Source: CAMTUW01 sp947085035 | GTDB taxonomy: Bacteria; Actinomycetota; Coriobacteriia; Anaerosomatales; PHET01 | Reading direction: 5' to 3' | Assembly: GCA_947085035.1 (NCBI GenBank) | Contig: CAMTUW010000005.1 | Location: forward strand, 40,020-104,019 | DNA length: 64,000 nt | Part shown: positions 56,343 to 64,000 of the stretch, in pieces | Layout of the letters: every line of letters begins with the position of its first letter | How positions within the stretch are numbered: the stretch's first letter is position 1 | Translations under genes and position numbers: made by a program | Notes under the pieces: model-generated | What the model was told of the DNA's origin: nothing | Database searches by the model: none | What the model saw: the letters and a program-made list of their open reading frames with translations, nothing else

Positions 56343-57203
56343 CTAACGGCCGCGCAGAGCGTCGAGGAGGCCGCTGGTCTTCCCAAGCATGGCTGCGCTC
56401 CAACGGCGCCGCCAGAACGGGCGCAGGGCGAACACAGGGAACGCGAGGAGCCCCGGGGAGCGACGGGTGCCAATTAGCATCGTTGTCCCCAGTGCCCTGA
56501 GACGATGTGGTAGCGTGCCGTGCTTCGAGAGCGCGTGTGTCAAGGCATAGCCATGATTCCAGGCGCGCAATCTGGTGGTGCCGCGTTCGCACTCGGTCGG
56601 TCGTGACTCCTTGTGAAGTGTTCGCTCGAGTCGCGAGTCGAACATGACTCTCAATCCGGCAGCCTTCACCGTGAGCGCCCATTCGAGTTCGTGATCCACT
56701 GCGAGAGGGCCGGTTCTTCCGTGAACCGCGGCTCGCGCAATTTCGATTCGAATCGCCATGTTGTGTCCCGAGAGGAACGCAACGTCAGTCGCGACTTCCT
56801 CGTGGGGGAAATCGAGAAGATGTGACTCATCGACACCGAGCGAGAACCAAGCGATCGTCGTGCCCCTTGCGTACCAGCGGGCAATCGTGGATGGACCCTC
56901 GAAGACTCGTAGTGGGCCGCCGATGGCTCCGACGTCTGAACACCCTGAATACTCAGTGAAGACCGCTGTCCAATCGGGTGACAGTTCAGAACGGTCGAGT
57001 AGGAGCGTCACCCAAGGGGTCGTCACGGACTGGAGCGCTTCCGCAACGGCATCCGGATCGTCGGAAGCAGCCGCTGGGGTCTGCACAACGTCAAGAGTGA
57101 ATGACTGATCATGCTGTCGCTCGATGCTGGCTAGGCACTTGCGGAGCCAGTCTCCGCCCTCAAAAGCTAAGACGATCACGGTGAGGACAGGTGCTTCGCT
57201 CAT
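56343..57203 (-). CDS. Glycosyltransferase family 2
   Basis: 286 residues, GT-A fold: VLTVIVLAFEGGDWLRKCLA, weak nucleotide-binding middle, GAIGGPLRVFEG, SGHNMAIRIEIARA, and VDHELEWALTVKAAG near the acceptor-binding part. The usual D-x-D is degenerate (LLLDRSE). Lower GC than the core genes. It overlaps the upstream CgeB-like gene by 4 bases on the reverse strand. Donor unknown. Confidence 0.8.
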   Translation of the reverse strand: MSEAPVLTVIVLAFEGGDWLRKCLASIERQHDQSFTLDVVQTPAAASDDPDAVAEALQSVTTPWVTLLLDRSELSPDWTAVFTEYSGCSDVGAIGGPLRVFEGPSTIARWYARGTTIAWFSLGVDESHLLDFPHEEVATDVAFLSGHNMAIRIEIARAAVHGRTGPLAVDHELEWALTVKAAGLRVMFDSRLERTLHKESRPTECERGTTRLRAWNHGYALTHALSKHGTLPHRLRALGTTMLIGTRRSPGLLAFPVFALRPFWRRRWSAAMLGKTSGLLDALRGR

Positions 57204-58198
57204 GTCACCGGCTCCGTGACGATGTATCCCATCGTCGACAGGATCAGTTCGAGTCGTTTGCGGTACGTGTGGTCACGCACTGTTCTTTGGTATCCAGCCT
57301 TGGCGATTGCGGCCCTCTCTGACTCGTTCTCCAGAAGGTGACGGATCTTGCTTAGCAGGTCTCGACGGCCGTCGAAGATGACAATCTCCCGGTCGGGCTC
57401 GTAGTAGTCTTCCAAGTGTTCCGCTCGATCCGTGAGAAGCAGGCCCCCGCAGCCCGGAACCTCGAACACCCTTCCCTTGATCTGGGCCGATGTCGGCGGG
57501 CCCAATCCCATGAGGCCTCGCTTGGAACCAGCCGAGAAGTTCAGATTGATTCGACTCTCGCCGAACACCCTGACCATGTCTTCGAACGACAGTGGAGCGT
57601 TTGGCCAACCGTGACCCCATGCCTCGACATTCACGCCGTGACGGCGAAGATACTCGACGTTGGATACTCGCGCCCCGTACGGTTGTCCCACGAAGGTGAC
57701 GTCGTAGCGTAATCCAGTCCCTGTGGGGTGGAAGTCGATGTCGTTGCACGCCCACTGTGTGAGCACCACATTCGGTTGACCCCCGGCGTGATACTTATCA
57801 ACCGCCGTCGCGTCGGTGGTCAGTACCCAGTTGAAAGCCTTGGCCCAATAGTAGGAATAGTTCTCGAATCGCCAATGGTCATCAGCGAACCATGCGGCGG
57901 TGGTGGTCGGGGTCTCTCGGGAGATCCACGAGATCAGATCACGAGAGAGTTGCTCTTCGAACATGAAGCAGAGCAAGACGTCCGGCTGCCACTGGATGAC
58001 CACGTCGTGCAATGCGTCCATCGCCCCGTAGAAGCCGAGCGCGGCAATCTCAGCAACGAAGTCGAAAGTGCGCAGTTCGAGCGGCATGCTGCGCAGCGTG
58101 GGCACAAAGTGCGCGTACTCGTAGCTCAGGCCTCGCGACGGCTCGCCGTAGTCATATTCGGTGGCGCAGAAGAGGAGGCGCAGCGGTCGATGGGTCAC
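57200..58198 (-). CDS. CgeB-like glycosyltransferase
   Basis: About 332 residues of the CgeB/GT4-like type: RLLFCATEYDYGEPSRG near the start, WFADDHWRFENYSYYWAKAF, TDATAVDKYHAGG, YDVTFVGQPYGARVSNVEYL in the hinge, INLNFSAGSKRG, and the C-terminal KGRVFEVPGCGGLLLTD followed by a glutamate-rich sugar-nucleotide site. GTG at 58198 overlaps the stop of the gene upstream, replacing a longer frame. Part of a four-gene reverse-strand block. Confidence 0.85.
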   Translation of the reverse strand: MTHRPLRLLFCATEYDYGEPSRGLSYEYAHFVPTLRSMPLELRTFDFVAEIAALGFYGAMDALHDVVIQWQPDVLLCFMFEEQLSRDLISWISRETPTTTAAWFADDHWRFENYSYYWAKAFNWVLTTDATAVDKYHAGGQPNVVLTQWACNDIDFHPTGTGLRYDVTFVGQPYGARVSNVEYLRRHGVNVEAWGHGWPNAPLSFEDMVRVFGESRINLNFSAGSKRGLMGLGPPTSAQIKGRVFEVPGCGGLLLTDRAEHLEDYYEPDREIVIFDGRRDLLSKIRHLLENESERAAIAKAGYQRTVRDHTYRKRLELILSTMGYIVTEPVT

Positions 58199-59112
58199 TG
58201 CCGTGGCCCCTTGAGGAGACCGAGTCGTGATGCGGAGAGTTTGGCTACCTGCTTGAGCGCCAGACACGCGAGCATCGGATTCATCGCGGTCGCGCGCACT
58301 AGGGCCTTGAGCGCGAAACCCGACCGCTCATTCGACTCGATGCAGACCCACGCCCAGAGGTAGTAGGCGTAGGCTCTGGCTTTGCGAGCCATTGACAGGG
58401 GCAGTGGCTTCTCGACGCCCATGTCATCAACGAAGGCGTCGACGGTCTTCAGGCCGATTCGTCCGCGCTCCCACTCCCCGGTCCTGCGCATGATCGACCC
58501 GCTCCACATGCGGTACTGTACGAGCGGCTTGTCCATGAACATGCCGGCGGCTTCGGAACGCCACAGCACCTTGAGGTGCACGTGGAAGTCCTCAGCAGGC
58601 GCTAGGTCCAGTCGGAACGGCCGCGCTTCCAGGAACCGACGACGGTACAGTACTGATGAGGTTACGATCGGGTTGAAGCTTGTCAGCAGTGCGAGGCAGG
58701 TGAGCGGCGGGTGCGCGGCAATCATCGAACGCTTCAAAGGAGAACCATGTTCATCGATGCTCGAGCAATCGGTGTAGCAGAGTCCGGCGTCCGGATGCGC
58801 GTCCATCAGTTCGACCTGCTGGCCGAGTTTGTCGGGCGACCACAAGTCGTCGGCGTCAACGATGGCGATGTACTCGCCCGTGGCGACCTCGAATCCGGCG
58901 TTCCGCGCTCCTCCTGCGCCTGTATTCGGCTGTTGGATCAGCGTGACTCGTGGTTCAAATCTTCGCACAACCTCGGCCGTCGTATCCGAGGAGCCGTCAT
59001 CAACGACTATGAAATCGAAGTCCTGGTACGACTGCCGAAGCACACTCTCTATTGTCTCGGCGATGTATCCAGATGCGTTGTAGGCTGCGGTGACCACTGT
59101 GACTCTGGGCAT
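58195..59112 (-). CDS. Glycosyltransferase family 2
   Basis: 305 residues: VTVVTAAYNASGYIAETIES, FIVVDDGSSDTTAEVVRR, QPNTGAGGARNAGFEVATGE, IVDADDLWSPDKL (D-x-D), and FHVHLKVLWRSEA. ATG at 59112 has GGAG eight bases upstream; the longer frame runs into UXS antisense and is rejected. It probably transfers a hexose in the repeat-unit assembly. Confidence 0.92.
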   Translation of the reverse strand: MPRVTVVTAAYNASGYIAETIESVLRQSYQDFDFIVVDDGSSDTTAEVVRRFEPRVTLIQQPNTGAGGARNAGFEVATGEYIAIVDADDLWSPDKLGQQVELMDAHPDAGLCYTDCSSIDEHGSPLKRSMIAAHPPLTCLALLTSFNPIVTSSVLYRRRFLEARPFRLDLAPAEDFHVHLKVLWRSEAAGMFMDKPLVQYRMWSGSIMRRTGEWERGRIGLKTVDAFVDDMGVEKPLPLSMARKARAYAYYLWAWVCIESNERSGFALKALVRATAMNPMLACLALKQVAKLSASRLGLLKGPRQ

Positions 59113-59171
59113 TCGGAAACTCCTGGTTGCTCTGACCCTGAGGCGGTGAGGCCCCGGATGACGTGCAGGGG

Positions 59172-60125
59172 CTAGAGTCCCTGCGTGGTCTTGAAGTATT
59201 CGATGGTTCTTACCAGCCCCTGCTCCAATTGCGTGGTCGCCTTCCACTTCAGCACCTCTGAGGCGAGAGTCAAGTCGGGTTGGCGCTGAATCGGGTCGTC
59301 GCTCGGCAGCTTCTCGTACACTATTCGGGAATTCGATCCGACCAAGGCGATTACCGTTTCGGCGAGCTGCCGGATAGTGAATTCGTGGTTGGAGCCGATG
59401 TTGATGGGCCCGGTTATCTCTTCGGGCGTGTTCATCATGCGCACGATTGCCTCGATAAGGTCGTCGACGTAGCAGAAACACCTGGTCTGCGACCCGTCAC
59501 CGTAGATTGTGATGTCGTGCCCCTGCAGCGCTTGCATGATGAAGTTGCTCACGACCCGTCCGTCGTTGGGATGCATTCGGGGACCGTAGGTGTTGAAGAT
59601 GCGCACGACCTTGATAGGTAGCCCGAGTTGGCGCCAGTAGTCGAAGAAGAGCGTCTCAGCGCATCGCTTGCCCTCGTCGTAGCAGCTTCGGAGTCCGATG
59701 GGGTTCACATGGCCCCAATATGTTTCTGGCTGCGGATGCACATGTGGGTCACCGTAGACTTCGCTCGTCGATGCCTGGAGGATGCGCGCATGCACCCGCT
59801 TGGCAAGGCCCAGCATGTTGATTGCCCCGTGGACGCTCGTCTTTGTCGTTTGGACCGGATCGTACTGGTAGTGGATTGGAGACGCCGGGCACGCCAAGTT
59901 GTAGATCTGATCCACCTCGACGTAGAGCGGAAACGTCACGTCGTGGCGCATGAGTTCGAAATGAGGATTCGTCAGAAGATGTGCGACGTTCGCCTTCGTG
60001 CCTGTATAGAAGTTGTCCACGCATAGAACGTCACACCCATCAGCCAAGAGGCGCTCGCAAAGGTGGGACCCCAAGAAGCCGGCACCTCCGGTTACAAGCA
60101 CTCGGTTTGAGTTGGGGCTCCGCAC
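59172..60125 (-). CDS. UDP-glucuronate decarboxylase (UDP-xylose synthase)
   Basis: 317 residues, extended SDR: VLVTGGAGFLGSHLCERLL, CVDNFYTGTKANV, NLACPASPIHYQYDPVQTTK, ASTSEVYGDPHVHPQ, and catalytic Tyr149/Lys153 in SCYDEGKRCAET, then RIFNTYGPRMHPNDGRVVSN. All are standard UXS features. GTG at 60125 has AAAGGA seven bases upstream. Uses the Ugd product to make UDP-xylose. Confidence 0.94.
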   Translation of the reverse strand: MRSPNSNRVLVTGGAGFLGSHLCERLLADGCDVLCVDNFYTGTKANVAHLLTNPHFELMRHDVTFPLYVEVDQIYNLACPASPIHYQYDPVQTTKTSVHGAINMLGLAKRVHARILQASTSEVYGDPHVHPQPETYWGHVNPIGLRSCYDEGKRCAETLFFDYWRQLGLPIKVVRIFNTYGPRMHPNDGRVVSNFIMQALQGHDITIYGDGSQTRCFCYVDDLIEAIVRMMNTPEEITGPINIGSNHEFTIRQLAETVIALVGSNSRIVYEKLPSDDPIQRQPDLTLASEVLKWKATTQLEQGLVRTIEYFKTTQGL

Positions 60126-60341
60126 GGGTGGTCCTTTCGTCGTTCTGCTGCGGTGTCGCTAGTATGATAGCTGACTACATCGGGGACAGGGGACCACCGC
60201 CAACCTGTGTCAACCGGTGCAGGCCGCGCGTCGGGGCGTGGTACCCTTCCGGGAAGTATCTCGCCTCGGCAGCAAAGAGTCCTACGCTGTGTTCGCAGCT
60301 CTTGGGCGTGGCGAACCGATCGAGTAAGGAACTCCATCCCA

Positions 60342-61667
60342 GTGAGTATCGCCCGCAAGTCAATGTACGGCATCATGGCGCAGATCTACATGCTCTTCGT
60401 GGGTCTGGGAACGACCATTATCGTCGCTCGGCTGCTCGGCGCCCAAGGCAAGGGAGTTCTCGCGATCGCGGCGGAAACATCATCACTTTCGGTCGGGGTC
60501 GCTTCGTTCGGCCTCATAGGCGCCATGGGATTCTTCGCGGGCAAGCATCGCTACGACCGATCGGATCTCTTCTGGACGGCCGTGACGTGGTCCCTGGGGC
60601 TCGGATGGGGCATCGGCATCGTGGTCTGGTACTTCCGTGACGCGCTTCTCGGGTCGGTGCTGAAGGGCCTTGGGCCGCGGGAGTTGGCGTGGATGCTGTT
60701 CAGTCTGCCTGCCTCCTACTTCATCACGCTCATCACGCAGGCGTACATCGGACATGGTCGCGTCGCCCGGCTTTCTGCGCTGCAGGCGCTGGGTGTGACC
60801 GTCAACGTGGTGGCGCTGGCGACTGTCATCTTGATCTTCAAAGGAGGAGCAGCTGGCGCGGTCATCGCAATCAGTTCTTCGGTGATGGTCACTGCTTGCT
60901 GCTACGCGGTTGTTTACGGTCGGGTCACGGCTTCGCGCCTGAGCCGCATTCGTCAGATAACACGCGATGGACTGGCCTACGGTTTCAAGTCTTATCCTGG
61001 GCAGATAGTGAACATGTTCACGCTTAGAGCGGACCTCTTTCTACTCAACTTCTTCATGGGGCCTGCGGTGGTCGGCGTTTACAGCGTCGCTACCAACCTT
61101 GCCGAGAAGATCTGGTTGCTGACAGGGCCGGTGAATGGGGCGGTCTTCTCGTCGATTGCCGGGGCCGAAAGGACCGACTCGGCAAGACTGGCTGCGACGA
61201 CAGGTCGGACGGTGAGCACGTTCGCGACTATCGTGGGTATCGCACTGGCAATCGTGTCCATACCCCTGATTCCGATTATCTACGGTCCGCAGTTCACCGA
61301 CTCGATCAAGTACCTTGCTTTGTTGCTGCCGGGCACCATCGCGCTCGCGGTGAGCGGAGCGTACTACACGTACTTCGTCGCCCAGCTGGGCAAACCGGGA
61401 CTCGCATCCGTTGTCGCTCTGATCATGGTGGCTTTCAGCGCAGTGTTCTACGTGGTCTTGATTCCGACCTACGGTGCGCTTGGTGCCGCAATCGCTTCAT
61501 CTGCCTCTTATTCCGTGACCCTCATCGGCTGGATGGTGCTCTTCCCCCGGGAGACGGGCATTCGCTGGATTGACATGGTGCTCCCGCGGCGCGCCGACTG
61601 GGAGCTCTATTGGTCTATCGTACGGCGTTCGGTCGCGAAGGTTCGCAGCCTGCTTGTTCGCGGCTAG
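60342..61667 (+). CDS. Wzx-like polysaccharide flippase (MATE/MOP superfamily)
   Basis: 441 residues with about twelve hydrophobic segments. Opening SMYGIMAQIYMLFVGLGTTI and VARLLGAQGKGVLAIAAE resemble O-antigen/teichuronic flippases; FFMGPAVVGVYSVATNLAEK and YGALGAAIASSASYSVTLIG are typical of the second half. It would move undecaprenyl-linked repeat units across the membrane. GTG 60342 follows AAGGA by eleven bases. The 216-base gap to UXS holds divergent promoters (GCTAGTATGATAGC near 60158) but no gene. Confidence 0.9.
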   Translation: MSIARKSMYGIMAQIYMLFVGLGTTIIVARLLGAQGKGVLAIAAETSSLSVGVASFGLIGAMGFFAGKHRYDRSDLFWTAVTWSLGLGWGIGIVVWYFRDALLGSVLKGLGPRELAWMLFSLPASYFITLITQAYIGHGRVARLSALQALGVTVNVVALATVILIFKGGAAGAVIAISSSVMVTACCYAVVYGRVTASRLSRIRQITRDGLAYGFKSYPGQIVNMFTLRADLFLLNFFMGPAVVGVYSVATNLAEKIWLLTGPVNGAVFSSIAGAERTDSARLAATTGRTVSTFATIVGIALAIVSIPLIPIIYGPQFTDSIKYLALLLPGTIALAVSGAYYTYFVAQLGKPGLASVVALIMVAFSAVFYVVLIPTYGALGAAIASSASYSVTLIGWMVLFPRETGIRWIDMVLPRRADWELYWSIVRRSVAKVRSLLVRG

Positions 61668-61684
61668 GAGTGATGCAGCTTCCG

Positions 61685-62635
61685 CTAGTACAACCCGCGT
61701 GCCTTGAGCGCTTTGCTCACGGCGGTCACGAATGGTACGGCACGAGCATCCCATGTGTACTCTCGCAGAGCCCGCGACCGCGCGGCATGTGCTAGGCGCT
61801 CCTGTCTCGCGGTGTCACCCACGAGGTCGGCAATGGCCGCGACCCACTCTCGGGGGTCGTGCGCCACAACCACCTCGTCCTCGGTGAAGTAACGACGGGT
61901 GATGACGGCAGCGTTGTCCACTTGGGGCACGCCGCAGAGAGCGACATCGAAGAGGCGGTTGTTGGCGTCGAGTCGCGATTCCGGATCGGAGTACTGCTCG
62001 TCGGCATGCACGTTCACGCAGACTCTGGCCGCGTTGTAGAGCACGCACGCGGATGCACCCCACGCCAAGGTCTGCTCGGGTACTCCAATACTCTGCCAGC
62101 CCTGACCGACGATCAGGCAGCGCTCAGCCCCGAAGTGCTCGACGAGGGGCTTCACGTAGGCCAGTCTGCCCTCGCCTGACCCCGCATTTGCAATAAGGGC
62201 CACGTCAAAGACCTTCTCGCACTCGATGGGACGCATGATCTTCGGGTCCGATCCGAAGGGCAAGGGCAGGTAGTCGATTCCGATAGTCGCATACTGCGAC
62301 GCAGTCAGCGGGGACTCGTCGGTGCCATAGGCAAAGAGCACGCGATTGCCCAAGCGCTTGAAGAACCGCCGGTCAAACCAGAGGACGGCGGGCGGAACAT
62401 AGAACACCCCCGGCACCGGGAGCTGACGGAGTACGTCGCGGGCAATTTGCCCTTGCTTGCCGCCTAGCGAGAAAACAAGGACATCGCAACGGCTTGCCTC
62501 CTCAATGTTCCAGACCAGTTCGCATTCGATGCCTTGGCTGCGGATACCTCGGACCTGAGCCTCGTAAGTGCCTTGGAAGCACGCCCGGACCGTTGGATGT
62601 GTGAGACCCATACGATAGAAGCCAATTCGTGTCAC
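61685..62635 (-). CDS. CgeB-like glycosyltransferase
   Basis: About 316 residues, related in design to the gene at 57200: IGFYRMGLTHPTVRACFQG, CDVLVFSLGGKQGQ, VFYVPPAVLWFDRRFFKRLG, FGSDPKIMRPIECEKVFDVA, LIVGQGWQ, VCVNVHADEQYSDPESRLDA and NNRLFDVALCGVPQVD, a C-terminal donor-site region. GTG at 62635 has GGAGG seven bases upstream; upstream codons are rejected. The 210-base gap before it contains a 12-base tandem repeat (62711-62734) and no supported gene. Confidence 0.8.
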   Translation of the reverse strand: MTRIGFYRMGLTHPTVRACFQGTYEAQVRGIRSQGIECELVWNIEEASRCDVLVFSLGGKQGQIARDVLRQLPVPGVFYVPPAVLWFDRRFFKRLGNRVLFAYGTDESPLTASQYATIGIDYLPLPFGSDPKIMRPIECEKVFDVALIANAGSGEGRLAYVKPLVEHFGAERCLIVGQGWQSIGVPEQTLAWGASACVLYNAARVCVNVHADEQYSDPESRLDANNRLFDVALCGVPQVDNAAVITRRYFTEDEVVVAHDPREWVAAIADLVGDTARQERLAHAARSRALREYTWDARAVPFVTAVSKALKARGLY

Positions 62636-62845
62636 GCGAATCCTCCATTCAAGTGCTGAATCAGGCGGATTATCGCATGAACCGGCCGGTGGAGAGCCGC
62701 GCGCGGCGCGATAAGGTGGTCCATAAGGTGGTCCGGCGGGAGCGAATGACCGGACGGGTCTCCGGTGTGGCTCGCGTGATGAAGGGGAGGGCCACCCATC
62801 AGACATCACCGGGTGAGCGTCTGGCTGCGCTCAGGTGCTGAACTC

Positions 62846-63574
62846 CTATTTGTGTCCCCTCAGGAATCGGTGCAGCACCAGCGCCGCCCGTCGCAGCAAG
62901 ACTGGTAGTACCGCCAGTCCCATTGTTCGTTCGTAGAGGGCCACCTTCCACGCTAACGACCCGCGAGGTGCGACGAGTCCGTCACCGTGGGAATCGGGCC
63001 CGCGCCAATTGGATGGAGGGGCAACTCCGTTCGATGTGGGTTCTTGCCATGCCAGCTGGCGGGTTCGCTTGCGACAGATGGTCAGCCCGGGCGAGAGCGC
63101 GATTGTGACCATCTCGTAGTCGACCGTGTCTCGAGACAACTCTTCGACTGCCAGGTAACCGTTTCCGGCCTCATGGGGCACGAACATGCTCTCGTCACCC
63201 GGATGACTATCATGCAGAAGAATCAGACCCTGTGGGCGCACATGTGGGAAGTAATCGCGGAAGTCCTGAAGCACCGCTTCCCGAGAATGATCCGCATCGA
63301 TGAACAACATGTCGATCATGGTGCCTGACTCACCGAGCTGATCTGCGAAACTCCGAGTCGTCCCGCAGTGGAAGTGTGTATTGGCAGCGTGCGTCATGTG
63401 ACGTTCCGCGGTTGGGTCGATGTCCACTCCAACGGCACGCCCCGCAAATGGCGCAACGAGGTTGAATGTTCCCGCCGTGTGCACGCCGAGTTCAACGTAG
63501 ACTTCGGGCCGCAACATACTCGCGAGTAGGGCGATGAACTCCGAATTCCAATTCAGGGGGAGTGGCTGTGTCAT
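62846..63574 (-). CDS. Class I SAM-dependent methyltransferase (Methyltransf_24-like)
   Basis: 242 residues. The AdoMet motif I is VYVELGVHTAGTFNLVAPFA (E/D-x-G-x-x-x-G), with AVGVDIDP, MIDMLFIDADHSREAVLQDF and GLILLHDSHPGDESMF, typical of sugar O-methyltransferases in polysaccharide clusters. The last 40 residues are hydrophobic and basic, suggesting membrane association. ATG at 63574 has AGAGG upstream. Acceptor unknown. Confidence 0.85.
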   Translation of the reverse strand: MTQPLPLNWNSEFIALLASMLRPEVYVELGVHTAGTFNLVAPFAGRAVGVDIDPTAERHMTHAANTHFHCGTTRSFADQLGESGTMIDMLFIDADHSREAVLQDFRDYFPHVRPQGLILLHDSHPGDESMFVPHEAGNGYLAVEELSRDTVDYEMVTIALSPGLTICRKRTRQLAWQEPTSNGVAPPSNWRGPDSHGDGLVAPRGSLAWKVALYERTMGLAVLPVLLRRAALVLHRFLRGHK

Positions 63575-63645
63575 CAAGCCTCTTTCGGTTGTCGATGCAC
63601 GTCCTGAGTCTCGTCGATTGTAGATCATGCCGCAGTTTATGTGTG

Positions 63646-64000
63646 CTATCCCTTCGCCAGCTCCTCATACACCCGCAGGTATCCCTCGACCATCCGCTCG
63701 ACGGTGAACCGCGTGCTCACGCGCTCTCGCCCCGCTGCGCCCAGACGCCGTGCCAGTTCGGCGTCGTCCAACAGCCGCGATACCGCCGCTGCGATCGCCT
63801 CGGCGTCCGAGGCCGGAACCAGCAGGCCGGTCTGGCCGTCAACGACGATGTCGGGCAAGCCTCCGACTGCGGAGGCGACCACCGGCACGCCAAGTGCGAG
63901 CGCTTCGGCGGCGGTGAGCCCGAACGCTTCCGAGAGCGACGGCACCACGATCACGCTTGAGGCGGCAAGCAGGGGAGCGAGCGAGTCGACGTGCCCCAGG
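63646..64000 (-). CDS. Glycosyltransferase family 4, C-terminal part (runs off window)
   Basis: The visible ~117 residues are the donor-binding half of a GT4 enzyme: IVVPSLSEAFGLTAAEALAL, GVPVVASAVGGLPDIVVDG, TGLLVPASDAEAIAAAVSRLL, ERVSTRFTVERMVEGYLRVYEEL. The frame stays open to the window edge (LGHVDSLAPLLAASS), so the N-terminal half and start are outside. High-GC codon use matches the core genome rather than the lower-GC sugar genes beside it. Confidence 0.93.
   Translation of the reverse strand, partial: LGHVDSLAPLLAASSVIVVPSLSEAFGLTAAEALALGVPVVASAVGGLPDIVVDGQTGLLVPASDAEAIAAAVSRLLDDAELARRLGAAGRERVSTRFTVERMVEGYLRVYEELAKG

Noticed and set aside
62711..62734. Tandem repeat of ATAAGGTGGTCC as part of a longer CgeB-like N-terminus
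   Set aside because: The GTG at 62635 has a strong ribosome site and homology starts there; two 12-base copies alone are not a meaningful array.
1..64000. CRISPR array, prophage, insertion sequence or rRNA operon
   Set aside because: No regularly spaced repeats, transposase, integrase, phage structural gene or rRNA sequence was seen.

Overview
The window is high-GC, densely packed bacterial chromosome with GTG and TTG starts and many 4-base stop/start overlaps. It looks like an anaerobic or facultatively anaerobic actinobacterium, possibly of the Coriobacteriia/OPB41 type. That placement is an inference from gene content: a radical-SAM heme synthase beside a siroheme-type precorrin-2 dehydrogenase, a Ccm system with a Cys-type CcmE, type III pantothenate kinase, BirA/BioY, and a CDP-dideoxyhexose cluster. 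No rRNA gene or marker was available to confirm it.

Layout. 1-4112: end of ftsH, then folate genes (folE with an N-terminal extra domain, folP, folK with a C-terminal extra domain). 4249-9480: cofactor operon panB-panC-nadA-nadB-nadC. 9516-11792: DedA protein, birA, bioY with a BirA-type operator. 11800-14537: an OmpR-type two-component system divergent from coaX, with four 11-bp-phased direct repeats between them. 14609-16128: a small regulator and a quinate-dehydrogenase-like protein. 16347-23295: ccmE (double OB fold, Cys type), ccmF, ccmA, ccmB, ccmC, ccmD, a CcsA/HemX-like protein and a precorrin-2 dehydrogenase. 23292-30993: accessory block with an SDR, a secreted Met/Gly/Cys-rich protein, a second two-component system, an AbiE-type toxin-antitoxin pair and a 571-residue unknown. 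31250-39863: heme genes hemA, hemC, hemD, tRNA-Ala(CGC), a small membrane protein, hemB, an AhbD-like radical SAM enzyme, a reverse-strand flippase-like gene, and hemL.

39919-64000 is a surface-polysaccharide region: galU, manC, a broken rfbF start, a scrap zone carrying a Fic protein and an HTH/nucleotidyltransferase pair, then intact rfbF-rfbG-rfbH and a YerE-like ThDP enzyme with a reductase (predicted CDP-linked, two-carbon-branched 3,6-dideoxyhexose). It continues with GtrB/GtrA, a GT-C enzyme, a DUF268 protein, ugd, reverse-strand glycosyltransferases and a UDP-xylose synthase, a Wzx-type flippase, a methyltransferase, and a glycosyltransferase running off the end.

How it fits together: tetrapyrrole synthesis and cytochrome c maturation form one theme. 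The most interesting signal is regulatory. The ccmE and hemA promoters carry the same 9-base element, TGTTCAGGC, exactly 5 bases after the -10 box, and each opens a long foldable 5' leader. In hemA two long inverted repeats interleave in pseudoknot order. The sugar region shows repeated gene replacement, with remnants of three sugar genes around two toxin-like modules.
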